The notes beneath the pieces were generated by a model that worked only from the letters and a program-made list of their open reading frames with translations, had not been told where the DNA came from and searched no databases. Shown here piece by piece: positions 46,528-54,516 of a stretch of DNA of 64,000 nt; position 1 is the first letter of the stretch; the number at the start of each line of letters is the position of its first letter. Origin of the DNA: Micromonospora pisi (lineage in GTDB: Bacteria; Actinomycetota; Actinomycetes; Mycobacteriales; Micromonosporaceae); the NCBI RefSeq assembly GCF_003633685.1, contig NZ_RBKT01000001.1, positions 5,766,001-5,830,000 on the forward strand. The letters are read 5' to 3'. A program made the translations under genes and the position numbers.

Positions 46528-47814
46528 ATGGGAGGGTTCGGGGCCCGTTGGGTCCGGCTGGTCGCCGCGAGTGCGGCAGGTGTGCTCCTGGTCGCGGGTT
46601 GCAGTGGCAACCCCGGCGGCGATTCCGATTCCGGCGGCACCATCACCCTCAAGATCGGCATCTGGGGTGACTTCGGGATCAATGACCTGAAGGCCCGGTA
46701 TGAGGCCGCGAACCCGAACATCAAGATCAGCGTGAACACCGGCGAGTACAACGCCCAGCACGAGGACCTGCAGAAGAAGCTGATCGCCGGCGACGGCGCC
46801 CCCGACATCGCCGCGATCGACGAGGGTTTTGTCATCCAGTTCCGTGGCCAGGCGGACAAGTTCGTCAACCTGCTCGACCGGGGCGCCGGCCAGTACGAGA
46901 CCCGCTACCTGCCGTGGAAGTGGAAGCAGACCCTCTCCGCGGACAGCAGGACCCAGATCGGCCTCGGCACCGACGTCGGCGGCCTCGCCATGTGCTACCG
47001 CACCGACCTGTTCCAGGCCGCCGGCCTCCCCACCGGGCGGGACCAGGTCTCCGCGCTCTGGCCCACCTGGGACCAGTTCATCGCCACCGGGCAGACCTAC
47101 ACCAGCAAGACCGGCAAGAAGTTCATCGACGCCGGCACGAACATCTTCAACCCGGTCCTGGGTCAGCAACCGGTCGGCTTCTACGACCAGGGCGAGGCGC
47201 TGGTGATGGAGGGCGGCCCGAAGGTGGCCTTCGAGGTGGCCGCCAAGGCGATCGCCGCCGACATCTCCGCCAACCTGCCGGCCTTCCAGCCGGAGTGGAA
47301 CGCCGGCTTCGCCCAGAACGCCTTCGCGGTGCTGGCCTGCCCCGCCTGGATGCAGGGCCACATCAAGAACACCGCGCCCGAAACCGCCGGCAAGTGGGAC
47401 ATCGCCGCGATCCCCGGTGGCGGCGGCAACTGGGGTGGTTCGTTCCTCACCGTGCCGAAGCAGGGCAAGCACGTGGACGAGGCGTACAAGCTGCTGGAGT
47501 GGCTGGTCCAGCCCGAGCAGCAGATCGAGATCTTCAAGAAGGTCGGCAACCTGCCCTCCCAGCCGGCGCTCTACCAGGACCCGGCGATCAAGGACTTCTC
47601 CAACCCGTTCTTCAACAACGCGCCCGTCGGTCAGATCTTCCCCAGGGCGGCGGAGGGCCTGACCCCGCAGTACCTGGGACGGAAGAACGGGCCCACCCGG
47701 GTCGCGGTGGAGAACGTACTCAACCGGATGCAGACCGCCGACCTGAAGGGCAAGCCGCTGAGTGAGGCGTGGGCCGAGGCGCTCAAGGAAGCCGAGAAGG
47801 CAGCCAAGTCCTAG
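46528..47814 (+). CDS. ABC transporter sugar-binding lipoprotein
   Basis: A 428-residue extracellular solute-binding protein (family 1) for a sugar or oligosaccharide. The signal peptide ends in LVAGC with lipid-anchored Cys25. The family region KLIAGDGAPDIAAIDEGF and the Trp-rich middle and C-terminal LEWLVQPEQQIEIFKK are present. ATG 46528 is chosen because GGAGG (46517-46521) is 6 nt upstream; the preceding ATG at 46522 is directly adjacent to it. First gene of an operon with two permeases and a GH2 enzyme. Confidence 0.92.
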   Translation: MGGFGARWVRLVAASAAGVLLVAGCSGNPGGDSDSGGTITLKIGIWGDFGINDLKARYEAANPNIKISVNTGEYNAQHEDLQKKLIAGDGAPDIAAIDEGFVIQFRGQADKFVNLLDRGAGQYETRYLPWKWKQTLSADSRTQIGLGTDVGGLAMCYRTDLFQAAGLPTGRDQVSALWPTWDQFIATGQTYTSKTGKKFIDAGTNIFNPVLGQQPVGFYDQGEALVMEGGPKVAFEVAAKAIAADISANLPAFQPEWNAGFAQNAFAVLACPAWMQGHIKNTAPETAGKWDIAAIPGGGGNWGGSFLTVPKQGKHVDEAYKLLEWLVQPEQQIEIFKKVGNLPSQPALYQDPAIKDFSNPFFNNAPVGQIFPRAAEGLTPQYLGRKNGPTRVAVENVLNRMQTADLKGKPLSEAWAEALKEAEKAAKS

Positions 47815-47908
47815 CGCGTGGTGAGTGGTGGGTGGGCGGTTCCCGTACGCCGGGCTCTCCCCGCCCACCCCCGGCGTACGTCGACGTTCCCCGGCCCTGG
47901 AGGTCCCG

Positions 47909-48919
47909 ATGTCCACTACCCGTGCCACCCCGGCGGCGGCCCCGCCCACCGGGTCGGGCGGGCGCTCCGCCGGCCCGGGCGACCCCGACCCGCACCGCTG
48001 GCGCAACCGGCTCTACCGATTCGACCTGCGCTACACCCCTTACCTGCTGGTCGCCCCATTCTTCCTGCTGTTCCTGGTCTTCGGCGTCTTCCCGATCATC
48101 TTCAACGGGGTGGTGGCGCTGCGTCACTGGCGTCTGGACGACGCCACCCTCACCGGTTGGGCCGGGCTGGCCAACTTCGAGAAACTGCTCACCGACGACG
48201 ACTTCTGGAACGCGCTCTACAACACCTTCGGCATCTTCCTGCTCTCCACGGTGCCGCAGTTGACCCTGGCACTGGTGATAGCGTCGGTGCTCAACCGCCG
48301 GCTGCGCGCCCAGACCTGGTGGCGGGTCGGGGTGCTGCTGCCGTACGTCACCCCGATCACCGCCTCGACGCTGGTCTTCGCCGCCGTCTTCGCCCGGGAC
48401 ACCGGTGTCGCCAACTGGGTGCTCTCGGTGCTGCACATCGGCGGTGCCGAGCCGATCGACTGGCGCAGCGCCAAGTGGTCGTCATGGCTCGTCCTCGCCA
48501 CGATGGTCAACTGGAAGTGGATCGGCTACAACGCGCTGCTCTACCTCGCCGCCATGCAGTCGATCCCGAAGGACATCTACGAGGCCGCCGCCGTCGACGG
48601 CGCCGGGGTGTGGCGCCAGTTGTGGCGGATCACCGTGCCGATGATCCGGCCCGTGGTGATCTTCACGGTGGTGCTCTCCACCATCGGCGGGTTGCAGCTC
48701 TTCACCGAGCCGATGCTGCTCGAACAGAACGCCCAGGCGGCCCGGGGCGGCGCCAACGGCGAGTGGCAGACGATCGCCCAGCTCATCTACAAGGTCGGCT
48801 GGAAGGACCTCAACCTCGGATACGCCGCCGCCATGTCCTGGGCACTCTTCCTGATCATCGTGGTGGTCGCCGCGGTGAACGCACTGATCACCAACCGGCT
48901 CGGCGGGGGGAAGCGATGA
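47909..48919 (+). CDS. ABC sugar transporter permease (MalF type)
   Basis: A 336-residue inner membrane protein with six helices and the conserved cytoplasmic EAA loop, AAAVDGAGVWRQLWRITVPM, which docks the ATPase. It forms a permease pair with the next gene. ATG 47909 follows GGAGG at 5 nt. The TGA stop overlaps the next ATG (ATGA). Confidence 0.93.
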   Translation: MSTTRATPAAAPPTGSGGRSAGPGDPDPHRWRNRLYRFDLRYTPYLLVAPFFLLFLVFGVFPIIFNGVVALRHWRLDDATLTGWAGLANFEKLLTDDDFWNALYNTFGIFLLSTVPQLTLALVIASVLNRRLRAQTWWRVGVLLPYVTPITASTLVFAAVFARDTGVANWVLSVLHIGGAEPIDWRSAKWSSWLVLATMVNWKWIGYNALLYLAAMQSIPKDIYEAAAVDGAGVWRQLWRITVPMIRPVVIFTVVLSTIGGLQLFTEPMLLEQNAQAARGGANGEWQTIAQLIYKVGWKDLNLGYAAAMSWALFLIIVVVAAVNALITNRLGGGKR

Positions 48920-49809
48920 GCACGACCGTGGTGAAGCGGCGCGGCGGCCGGCGACGGGCCGCGTTGACCGGTCGGGCGCCAGCGGACACCCCGGCCAGCA
49001 TCTGGAACTACCTGTTCCTCGCCCTGGTCTTCGTCTTCTCCGCCTTCCCGCTCTACTGGATGCTGGTCATCGCCACCAGCACCGACGCCGCGCTGGCCAA
49101 ACTCCCACCCCAGGTGGTTCCCGGCGACCAGTTGCTGACCAACCTGCGCGAGGTCTTCTCACTCCAGGACGTCTACTTCATCCAGTCGCTGGCCAACAGC
49201 GCGATCGTCTCCTCGGTCGTCACCCTCTCCGTGCTCTTCTTCTGCTCACTCGCCGGGTTCGCCTTCGCCAAACTGCGGTTCCGGGGCCGGAACGTGCTGA
49301 TGGTCATCGTGATCCTCACCCTGACCGTGCCGAACCAACTCGGCGTGGTCGCGCTCTACATCGTGATGGGCGAGATCGGCTGGAACGGCACCCTGCTCGC
49401 CGTCATCGTGCCCGGCCTGGTCAGCGCGTTCGGTGTCTTCTACATGCGGCAGTTCATCCTGGAGGCGGTGCCGGACGAGCTGGTCGAGGCGGCCCGGATC
49501 GACGGGGCCACGACCATGCGCATCTACGCCAGCGTGGTGCTGCCGGCGGTCCGGCCGGCGCTCGCCGTCCTTGGTCTGCTCACCTTCGTCGGCACCTGGA
49601 ATGATTTCCAGTGGCCCTTGATCACTCTCAACGGGACGGACTACCCGACGTCGATGGTGGCCATCTCCGACCTCGCCAGCGGCAACTACGTGCTGTACCG
49701 CCGGGTCCTGGCGGGCGCGCTGGTGGCGACCATCCCGTTGCTCATCATGCTCTTCATCGGGGGCAGGCAGATTGTTCGAGGAATCATGGAAGGCGCGGTC
49801 AAGTCATGA
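48916..49809 (+). CDS. ABC sugar transporter permease (MalG type)
   Basis: A 297-residue membrane protein with six helices and the EAA loop EAARIDGATTMRIYASVVLP. It overlaps the previous gene by 4 nt (ATGA), so translation is coupled. There is no ATP-binding subunit in the operon; in actinobacteria one shared ATPase (MsiK) often serves several such transporters. Confidence 0.93.
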   Translation: MSTTVVKRRGGRRRAALTGRAPADTPASIWNYLFLALVFVFSAFPLYWMLVIATSTDAALAKLPPQVVPGDQLLTNLREVFSLQDVYFIQSLANSAIVSSVVTLSVLFFCSLAGFAFAKLRFRGRNVLMVIVILTLTVPNQLGVVALYIVMGEIGWNGTLLAVIVPGLVSAFGVFYMRQFILEAVPDELVEAARIDGATTMRIYASVVLPAVRPALAVLGLLTFVGTWNDFQWPLITLNGTDYPTSMVAISDLASGNYVLYRRVLAGALVATIPLLIMLFIGGRQIVRGIMEGAVKS

Positions 49810-49858
49810 CGTTTCGCCACAACGGTCCGGGGAGCCACACCAGCCAGGGGGCACGGTC

Positions 49859-52360
49859 GTGACCGCCCGCCGGACCCTGCACCAGGGCTGGTCGCTGCGC
49901 GCGGTGCCCGGACCGCAGGTGCCCGGGGAACTGCCCGAGCGGGCGGTGCCGGCCACGGTGCCGGGCTGTGTGCACACCGACCTGCTCGACGTGGGGCTGA
50001 TCCCCGACCCGTACCTCGACGCCAACGAACTGGCGCTGGCGTGGATCGGGCGTACCGACTGGGTCTACGAGACCACGTTCGACTGGGACGACGAGAAGGC
50101 TGACCGGGTCGACCTCGCCTGTGCCGGGCTCGACACCGTCGCGACCGTCACCCTCAACGGCTTCGAGGTCGGGCGCACCGCGAACATGCACCGCGGCTAC
50201 CGGTTCGACGTACGGTCGGCGCTGGTCCCGGGCGAGAACACGCTGCGGGTCCGGTTCGACTCCCCGTACCGCTACGCGGAGGAGCAGCGCGAGCGGCTCG
50301 GGAACCGACCCAACGCGTACCCGGAGCCGTTTGCCTTCATTCGGAAGATGGCCTGCAACTTCGGCTGGGACTGGGGCCCGACACTGGTCACCGCCGGCAT
50401 CTGGCAGCCGATCGAGTTGCAGACCTGGTCGGTCGCCCGGTTGGCCGAGGTCCGACCGCTGGTCACCGTCGACGACCGGACCGGCCAGGTCGAGGTACGC
50501 GTCGGGGTCGAGCGCGCCACCGACGCGCCGCTGACCGTCGTCGCCGCCGTCGCCGGGGTACGGGCCGAGGTGGTCATCCCCGCCGGGGAGACCGTCGCGG
50601 TGCTGCGGCTGACCGTGCCCGAGCCCGAACTCTGGTGGCCGCGCGGGTACGGCGAACAGCCCCGCTACCCGCTCGACGTGACCCTGCACGACGGCGACGG
50701 CACTGGCGACGGCGACGGCGACGGCGTCGGCACTGGCCGGGCCCTCGACACCTGGCAGCGTCGGATCGGGTTCCGCTCGCTCCAGCTCGACACCAGCTCC
50801 GACGAGCACGGCTCGGCCTTCACCATCGTGGTCAACGGGACGCCGATCGTGGTCCGGGGCGTGAACTGGATCCCGGACGACGTCTTTGTCACCCGGGTCA
50901 CCCGCGACCGGCTCGCCACCCGGTTCACCCAGGCCGTCGAGGCGAACGTCAACCTGCTCCGGGTCTGGGGTGGCGGGCTGTACGAGACCGAGGACTTCTA
51001 CGACCTCGCCGACGAACTGGGCCTCCTGGTCCAGCAGGACTTCCCGTTCGCCTGTGCGGCTTACCCGGAGGAGGAACCGTTCGCCACCGAGGTGGCCGCT
51101 GAGGCCCGGGAGCAGGTGGCCCGCCTCGCCAGTCACCCCAGCCTGGTGCTCTGGACCGGCAACAACGAGAACATCTGGGGCTGGCACGACTGGGGCTGGC
51201 AGGAGGAGCTGGGAGACCGCACCTGGGGCGCCGGCTACTACTTCGAGCTGCTGCCGGCGATCGTGGCCGAACTGGACCCGACCCGCCCGTACTGGCCGGG
51301 CAGCCCGTGGTCCGGGCGACCCGACATCCACCCCAACGACCCGGCGCACGGCAGCATGCACATCTGGGACGTGTGGAACCAGGTCGACTACACCCGTTAC
51401 CGGGACTACCGGCCCCGGTTCGTGGCCGAGTTCGGCTACCAGGCGCCGCCCGCGTACGCGACGCTGCGCCGGGCACTGAGCGACGAACCACTGGCCCACG
51501 ACTCGCCCGGCATGGCCCACCACCAGAAGGCCGGCGGCGGTGACGAGAAGCTCCAGCGGGGACTCGACGCCCACCTGCCGGCGCCGGTCGACTTCGACGA
51601 CTGGCACTACCTGACCCAGGTCAACCAGGCGCGGGCGATCGCGCTCGGGGTGGAACACTTCCGCTCCCTGCGCCCGATCTGCATGGGCACCATCGTCTGG
51701 CAGCTCAACGACTGCTGGCCGGTCACCTCGTGGGCCGCGGTCGACGGCGACGGGCGGCGCAAACCCCTGTGGTACGCGCTGCGCCGGGCGTACGCCGACC
51801 GGCTGCTGACCGTACAGCCGGCCGACGCCGGGCTGAACGTGGTCGCGGTGAACGACGGGCCGGACGGGTGGCGTACCTCGGTCACCGTCACCCGGCTGAC
51901 CCTGGGCGGCGAACCGATCGCGAAGACGACTGTCGAGGTGGACGTGGCGCCGCACTCGGCGGCGACCGTACCGCTCCCGGCCGACCTGGCTGCGGCGGAT
52001 CGGCCCCGCCACGAGCTGCTGCTCGCCGAGGCGTCCGGTACGGGCGAGCGCGCGTTCTGGTTCTTCGCCGAGGACCGTGACATCCCGTACCCGACCGCCG
52101 GTTACGACACGGTGGTCGAGTCGGAGCCGAGCGCCTCGGGTTACGTGACCCGGGTACGGGTGACCGCCCGGACGATCCTGCGGGATCTGGTGCTCGCCGC
52201 CGACCGCCTCGACCCCACCGCCGAGGTGGACGAGGCCCTGGTCACTCTGCTGCCGGGGGAGTCGGTGACGTTCACCGTCACGTCGGCGGGCCCGCTCGAC
52301 GCCGCCGCGCTCGGCGTGGGGCCTGTCCTCCGATGCGTCAACGACCGTCCCGACGCCTGA
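49859..52360 (+). CDS. Glycoside hydrolase family 2 beta-mannosidase-like enzyme
   Basis: An 833-residue cytoplasmic enzyme (no signal peptide). GH2 modules: N-terminal sugar-binding domain (PATVPGCVHTDLL, FIRKMACNFGWDWGP), immunoglobulin-like domain, and a TIM barrel with acid/base Glu437 (TGNNENIWGW) and nucleophile Glu524 (AEFGYQ). NFGWDWGP and QLNDCWPVTSWA favour beta-mannosidase over beta-galactosidase or glucuronidase. It hydrolyses imported beta-mannosides. A Gly/Asp repeat (residues 278-293) is inserted between domains. GTG 49859 has AGGGGG upstream. Confidence 0.88.
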   Translation: MTARRTLHQGWSLRAVPGPQVPGELPERAVPATVPGCVHTDLLDVGLIPDPYLDANELALAWIGRTDWVYETTFDWDDEKADRVDLACAGLDTVATVTLNGFEVGRTANMHRGYRFDVRSALVPGENTLRVRFDSPYRYAEEQRERLGNRPNAYPEPFAFIRKMACNFGWDWGPTLVTAGIWQPIELQTWSVARLAEVRPLVTVDDRTGQVEVRVGVERATDAPLTVVAAVAGVRAEVVIPAGETVAVLRLTVPEPELWWPRGYGEQPRYPLDVTLHDGDGTGDGDGDGVGTGRALDTWQRRIGFRSLQLDTSSDEHGSAFTIVVNGTPIVVRGVNWIPDDVFVTRVTRDRLATRFTQAVEANVNLLRVWGGGLYETEDFYDLADELGLLVQQDFPFACAAYPEEEPFATEVAAEAREQVARLASHPSLVLWTGNNENIWGWHDWGWQEELGDRTWGAGYYFELLPAIVAELDPTRPYWPGSPWSGRPDIHPNDPAHGSMHIWDVWNQVDYTRYRDYRPRFVAEFGYQAPPAYATLRRALSDEPLAHDSPGMAHHQKAGGGDEKLQRGLDAHLPAPVDFDDWHYLTQVNQARAIALGVEHFRSLRPICMGTIVWQLNDCWPVTSWAAVDGDGRRKPLWYALRRAYADRLLTVQPADAGLNVVAVNDGPDGWRTSVTVTRLTLGGEPIAKTTVEVDVAPHSAATVPLPADLAAADRPRHELLLAEASGTGERAFWFFAEDRDIPYPTAGYDTVVESEPSASGYVTRVRVTARTILRDLVLAADRLDPTAEVDEALVTLLPGESVTFTVTSAGPLDAAALGVGPVLRCVNDRPDA
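50690..50737 (+). repeat. Asp-Gly hexanucleotide repeat within the GH2 gene
   Basis: The codons for residues 278-293 repeat GAC-GGC with a few ACT-GGC or GTC-GGC, giving DGDGTGDGDGDGVGTG. It is an inter-domain low-complexity insertion, probably grown by slippage. Confidence 0.85.
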
Positions 52361-52402
52361 GGAAGAGCGAACATATCCGGGGTGTGGCGGATCGGATGAT
52401 GC

Positions 52403-52430
52403 CCCGCTGGGGAAGCGATTCCCCAGCGGG
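52403..52430 (+). terminator. Terminator-like hairpin after the beta-mannoside operon
   Basis: Twelve-base perfect arms (52403-52414 and 52419-52430) around the loop GCGA, 43 bp after the GH2 stop. No T tract. Confidence 0.75.
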
Positions 52431-52432
52431 CA

Positions 52433-52719
52433 CCGACGCGGCTGGTGTGGTCGTCGTCGCTGTGCCCCAACAATCAACCGCCAGCGGTACGGCAGGCACC
52501 CAAGGAGTCAGCCTGCCGTCTGGCTGTAGATGTCGAACACGACCTGCGCGCAGACCAGGCGGCGATCACAGCCGGTAGCCGTACTTCCCAAGCCCAGAGT
52601 GCGATCTCGGCCATCCACGGCATTTCTGTGAATAGCGCGTGCGGTAGGGGCCGATGCTTTTCATGAGCTGATTACGGTCGGCAACGCCGATCTTCGCTGT
52701 TGTCCGCCGCTCGCCGAGT
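52433..52719. other. Non-coding stretch with possible gene remnant
   Basis: These roughly 290 bp have a lower GC content than the flanking genes. A minus-strand frame (52566-52663 part) reads MKSIGPYRTRYSQKCRGW and more, which looks protein-like but has no credible start, no neighbours in frame, and stops at 52566. It may be a decayed gene. I see no RNA structure or repeat here. Confidence 0.3.
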
Positions 52720-52911
52720 TCAGTCCGCGACCACCCCGGCGACAAACCTGCGCCACGCATCCGACTGGAACGCCAGGGTGCCGCCGTCACGGTCCTTGCT
52801 GTCGCGTACGGCGACGACGCCGGGCAGGTTGTCCGCTACCTCCACGCAGTTCCCACCGTTCGAGCCGCTGCGGGTGCTCTTGCGCCAGCGGGCGCCGGTC
52901 AGGTCAGCCAT
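52720..52911 (-). CDS. DUF397 domain-containing protein
   Basis: A 63-residue protein showing the DUF397 signature: ARWRKSTRSGSNGGNCVEVA, VAVRDSKDRDG and LAFQSDAWRRFV. ATG 52911 overlaps the end of the upstream HTH gene by 13 nt. DUF397 proteins are almost always paired with an HTH-DUF5753 regulator in actinomycetes, where they act in developmental or toxin-antitoxin-like regulation (for example the BldB/WhiJ-type systems). Confidence 0.9.
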   Translation of the reverse strand: MADLTGARWRKSTRSGSNGGNCVEVADNLPGVVAVRDSKDRDGGTLAFQSDAWRRFVAGVVAD

Positions 52912-53654
52912 GGCCTTGCCTTCAGTAGTTGGATCGACAGGTCGCGGGGTAACGCGTATCCCCGCACAGCATCCCAGACCCGTGTCAGCGAGGCCACTTG
53001 TCCAGGGTCGCTCACCAGACGTCCGGATGCCTGGTCGTCCAGCCACGCCACGTCCGGTGAGTCGTGCATGGAAGCGAGCACGAAGCTGGCCTGCCCCGGG
53101 TGTAGTCCGGCTTCCAGGGGAATCACGTGCACGAACACGTTCGGGCGTTCGGCCATCGCGATGAGCTGGGCAAGCTGCGTGGCCATGAGGTCTGGTTGAC
53201 CGCGCATGAGGACGGCCTGGTCGAGAACGAACACACACATCGGCGGTCGAGGTCGGTCGAAGACGGCCTTCTGTCGCTCTAGTCGTATCCTGACCAGCCG
53301 TTCTACCTCATCGAGGTGCAGCGGACTGGTCGACAGCACCGCGCGGGCGTAATCCTCGGTCTGGAGCAGCCCCGGCACCACGCCGATCTCGAAGCCTCGC
53401 AGTGACACAGACGCCGACTCTTGCTCGCGCCAAGGACGGAACCACGCCACGTCTCGCCGCCGGACCGACTCGGGCCACAGCTCTTCGACATCCTTGCCGA
53501 GGGCCTCCGCCGCTGCGGCACGGTGACGAGCCTGCGGAATCCGGCCTTCCGAGTCCCAGCGCCGGACCGTTTTGGCATCGATCCCGAGCCGCGCAGCGAG
53601 TGTCTCGGCAGTCAAGCCCTTGGCTGAGAGCGCGTTGCGCAATACCTCGTTCAT
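52899..53654 (-). CDS. Helix-turn-helix regulator with DUF5753 (Scr1-type)
   Basis: A 251-residue regulator. The N-terminal HTH is LRNALSAKGLTAETLAARLG with AKTVRRWDSEG; the C-terminal DUF5753 domain includes GFEIGVVPGLLQTEDYARAVL and LASLTRVWD-like segments. ATG 53654 has AGGAGGG about 7 nt upstream and is preferred over the longer frame from 53711. It forms a translationally coupled unit with the DUF397 gene downstream; a palindrome at 53707 in the divergent region is a likely binding site. Confidence 0.88.
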   Translation of the reverse strand: MNEVLRNALSAKGLTAETLAARLGIDAKTVRRWDSEGRIPQARHRAAAAEALGKDVEELWPESVRRRDVAWFRPWREQESASVSLRGFEIGVVPGLLQTEDYARAVLSTSPLHLDEVERLVRIRLERQKAVFDRPRPPMCVFVLDQAVLMRGQPDLMATQLAQLIAMAERPNVFVHVIPLEAGLHPGQASFVLASMHDSPDVAWLDDQASGRLVSDPGQVASLTRVWDAVRGYALPRDLSIQLLKARPWLT

Positions 53655-53706
53655 GGCCCGGCCCTCCTGTAGGGACAATCCAAATGCCAAACGACCATAG
53701 TCGATT

Positions 53707-53720
53707 GACATATCTATGTC
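53707..53720. promoter_or_regulatory. Palindrome in the divergent HTH/small-gene region
   Basis: GACATA-TC-TATGTC is a perfect 6-bp-arm dyad. TTGACAT occurs here (53705-53711) and again at 53741-53747. It is a candidate operator for the HTH-DUF5753 regulator and/or a -35 region of the divergent promoters. Confidence 0.5.
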
Positions 53721-53790
53721 TGTACGCCGCGCTCACGCTGTTGACATGCGTTGCTGGGCGACCCGGCGGCCTAAGTTGGAGGAGATCGGT

Positions 53791-53976
53791 ATGTCTCGGC
53801 TACGGAGATGGTGGCCTTCGGGCCGGTTCGGCAGGCGCGGTTCACCCACCCCGTCGCCACGGCCAGCCTCGCTCCCGGTGCGGCCCGCCTGGGCGGAACT
53901 TGCGACCACTCCATATCCGGCGATCGAGCCCCGCTGGACGTTCGGCCAGCGGTGCGGCTATCGGGTACCGCGATGA
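53791..53976 (+). CDS. Small basic protein, divergent from the HTH regulator
   Basis: A 61-residue Arg/Pro-rich protein (MSRLRRWWPSGRFGRRGSPT and a Trp-rich tail) with no recognisable domain. ATG 53791 has GGAGGAG about 6 nt upstream. The stop TGA overlaps the ATG of the next gene (ATGA). Its divergent placement to HTH/DUF397 genes resembles other actinobacterial loci of this type, but its role is unknown. Confidence 0.55.
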   Translation: MSRLRRWWPSGRFGRRGSPTPSPRPASLPVRPAWAELATTPYPAIEPRWTFGQRCGYRVPR

Positions 53977-54332
53977 GCACCCGCCCCCGGCGGCCCGACC
54001 TTCCTGAGCCGTGGCCTACCGGCATCTCCGGCGGTGCGCTTCACGTCCCAGCCCGGCCGATGTGGCGGTGCAAGCGGTGCGGCGAGGAGTCGCCCTGCTC
54101 GACCCAGCGGCAGGAACTGCTGCTCGGGTACCAGGGCATGCGGGCTTCTCTCTCGATTCACCTCGGCATGATGTTCATCGACTGCATGGGAGACCTCTAC
54201 ACCTGCCTCCCCGCTGGCGGGGCGCCGACGCCGGGGGAGTTGTACGAGCGTTGGTTCGGGCTCCTTGCCGAGCTGAAGACCGACGGCCCGCCGCCGATGT
54301 GGAAGCCGCAGGCCGACCCCGACGAGTGGTGA
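53973..54332 (+). CDS. Small Cys-containing conserved actinobacterial protein
   Basis: A 119-residue protein with a Pro/Arg-rich start, then MWRCKRCGEESPC, a CxxC/C pattern that may bind zinc, then LLLGYQGMR, and an acidic tail (LYERWFGLLAELK). Similar proteins are sometimes named 'flavin reductase' in databases; I see no flavin-binding motif and do not support that. It is coupled to the preceding gene by ATGA and followed by a terminator. Confidence 0.6.
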   Translation: MSTRPRRPDLPEPWPTGISGGALHVPARPMWRCKRCGEESPCSTQRQELLLGYQGMRASLSIHLGMMFIDCMGDLYTCLPAGGAPTPGELYERWFGLLAELKTDGPPPMWKPQADPDEW

Positions 54333-54374
54333 ACTCTCCGCTGGCCGGTGGGGGCAGCGGTCGGCGGAGTAAGG

Positions 54375-54412
54375 CAGAGGCAGGATCCCCACCTCTCGGG
54401 ATCCTGCCTCTG
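54375..54412 (+). terminator. Terminator-like hairpin after 53973-54332
   Basis: A perfect 15-bp stem (54375-54389 with 54398-54412) with an 8-nt loop, 43 bp after the stop of the small Cys-containing protein gene. Confidence 0.8.
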
Positions 54413-54462
54413 ACCTGTGCGAACTCAACCGCCCTGCTATCCGCTGAACCGCCCAGCAGGGG

Positions 54463-54516
54463 GTTAGGAAGGGGCCCTTCCTATACAAAATGCGATAACA
54501 AGGGGCCCATCCTTAC
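54463..54516. repeat. Degenerate second copy of the dispersed palindrome
   Basis: The right half (54492-54516) matches the 25-base right arm of the copy at 43480-43504 at 23 of 25 positions. The left half has drifted (TTAGGAAGGGGCCCTTCCTA), itself nearly palindromic. The ilvD stop codon (54513-54515) lies in the right arm, so the element abuts the 3' end of an amino-acid gene, as copy 1 does with glyA. Confidence 0.7.

Noticed and set aside
49772-49858. N-terminal extension of the beta-mannosidase from an upstream start
   Set aside because: It overlaps the permease gene and adds non-homologous residues; GTG 49859 with AGGGGG upstream is better.
49799-52477. Minus-strand frame of 892 codons opposite the GH2 gene
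   Set aside because: Shadow of the beta-mannosidase gene; no start signal or motif.
53973-54332. Naming this protein flavin reductase
   Set aside because: No flavin-binding motif or adequate length is seen; the name appears to be an inherited database label.
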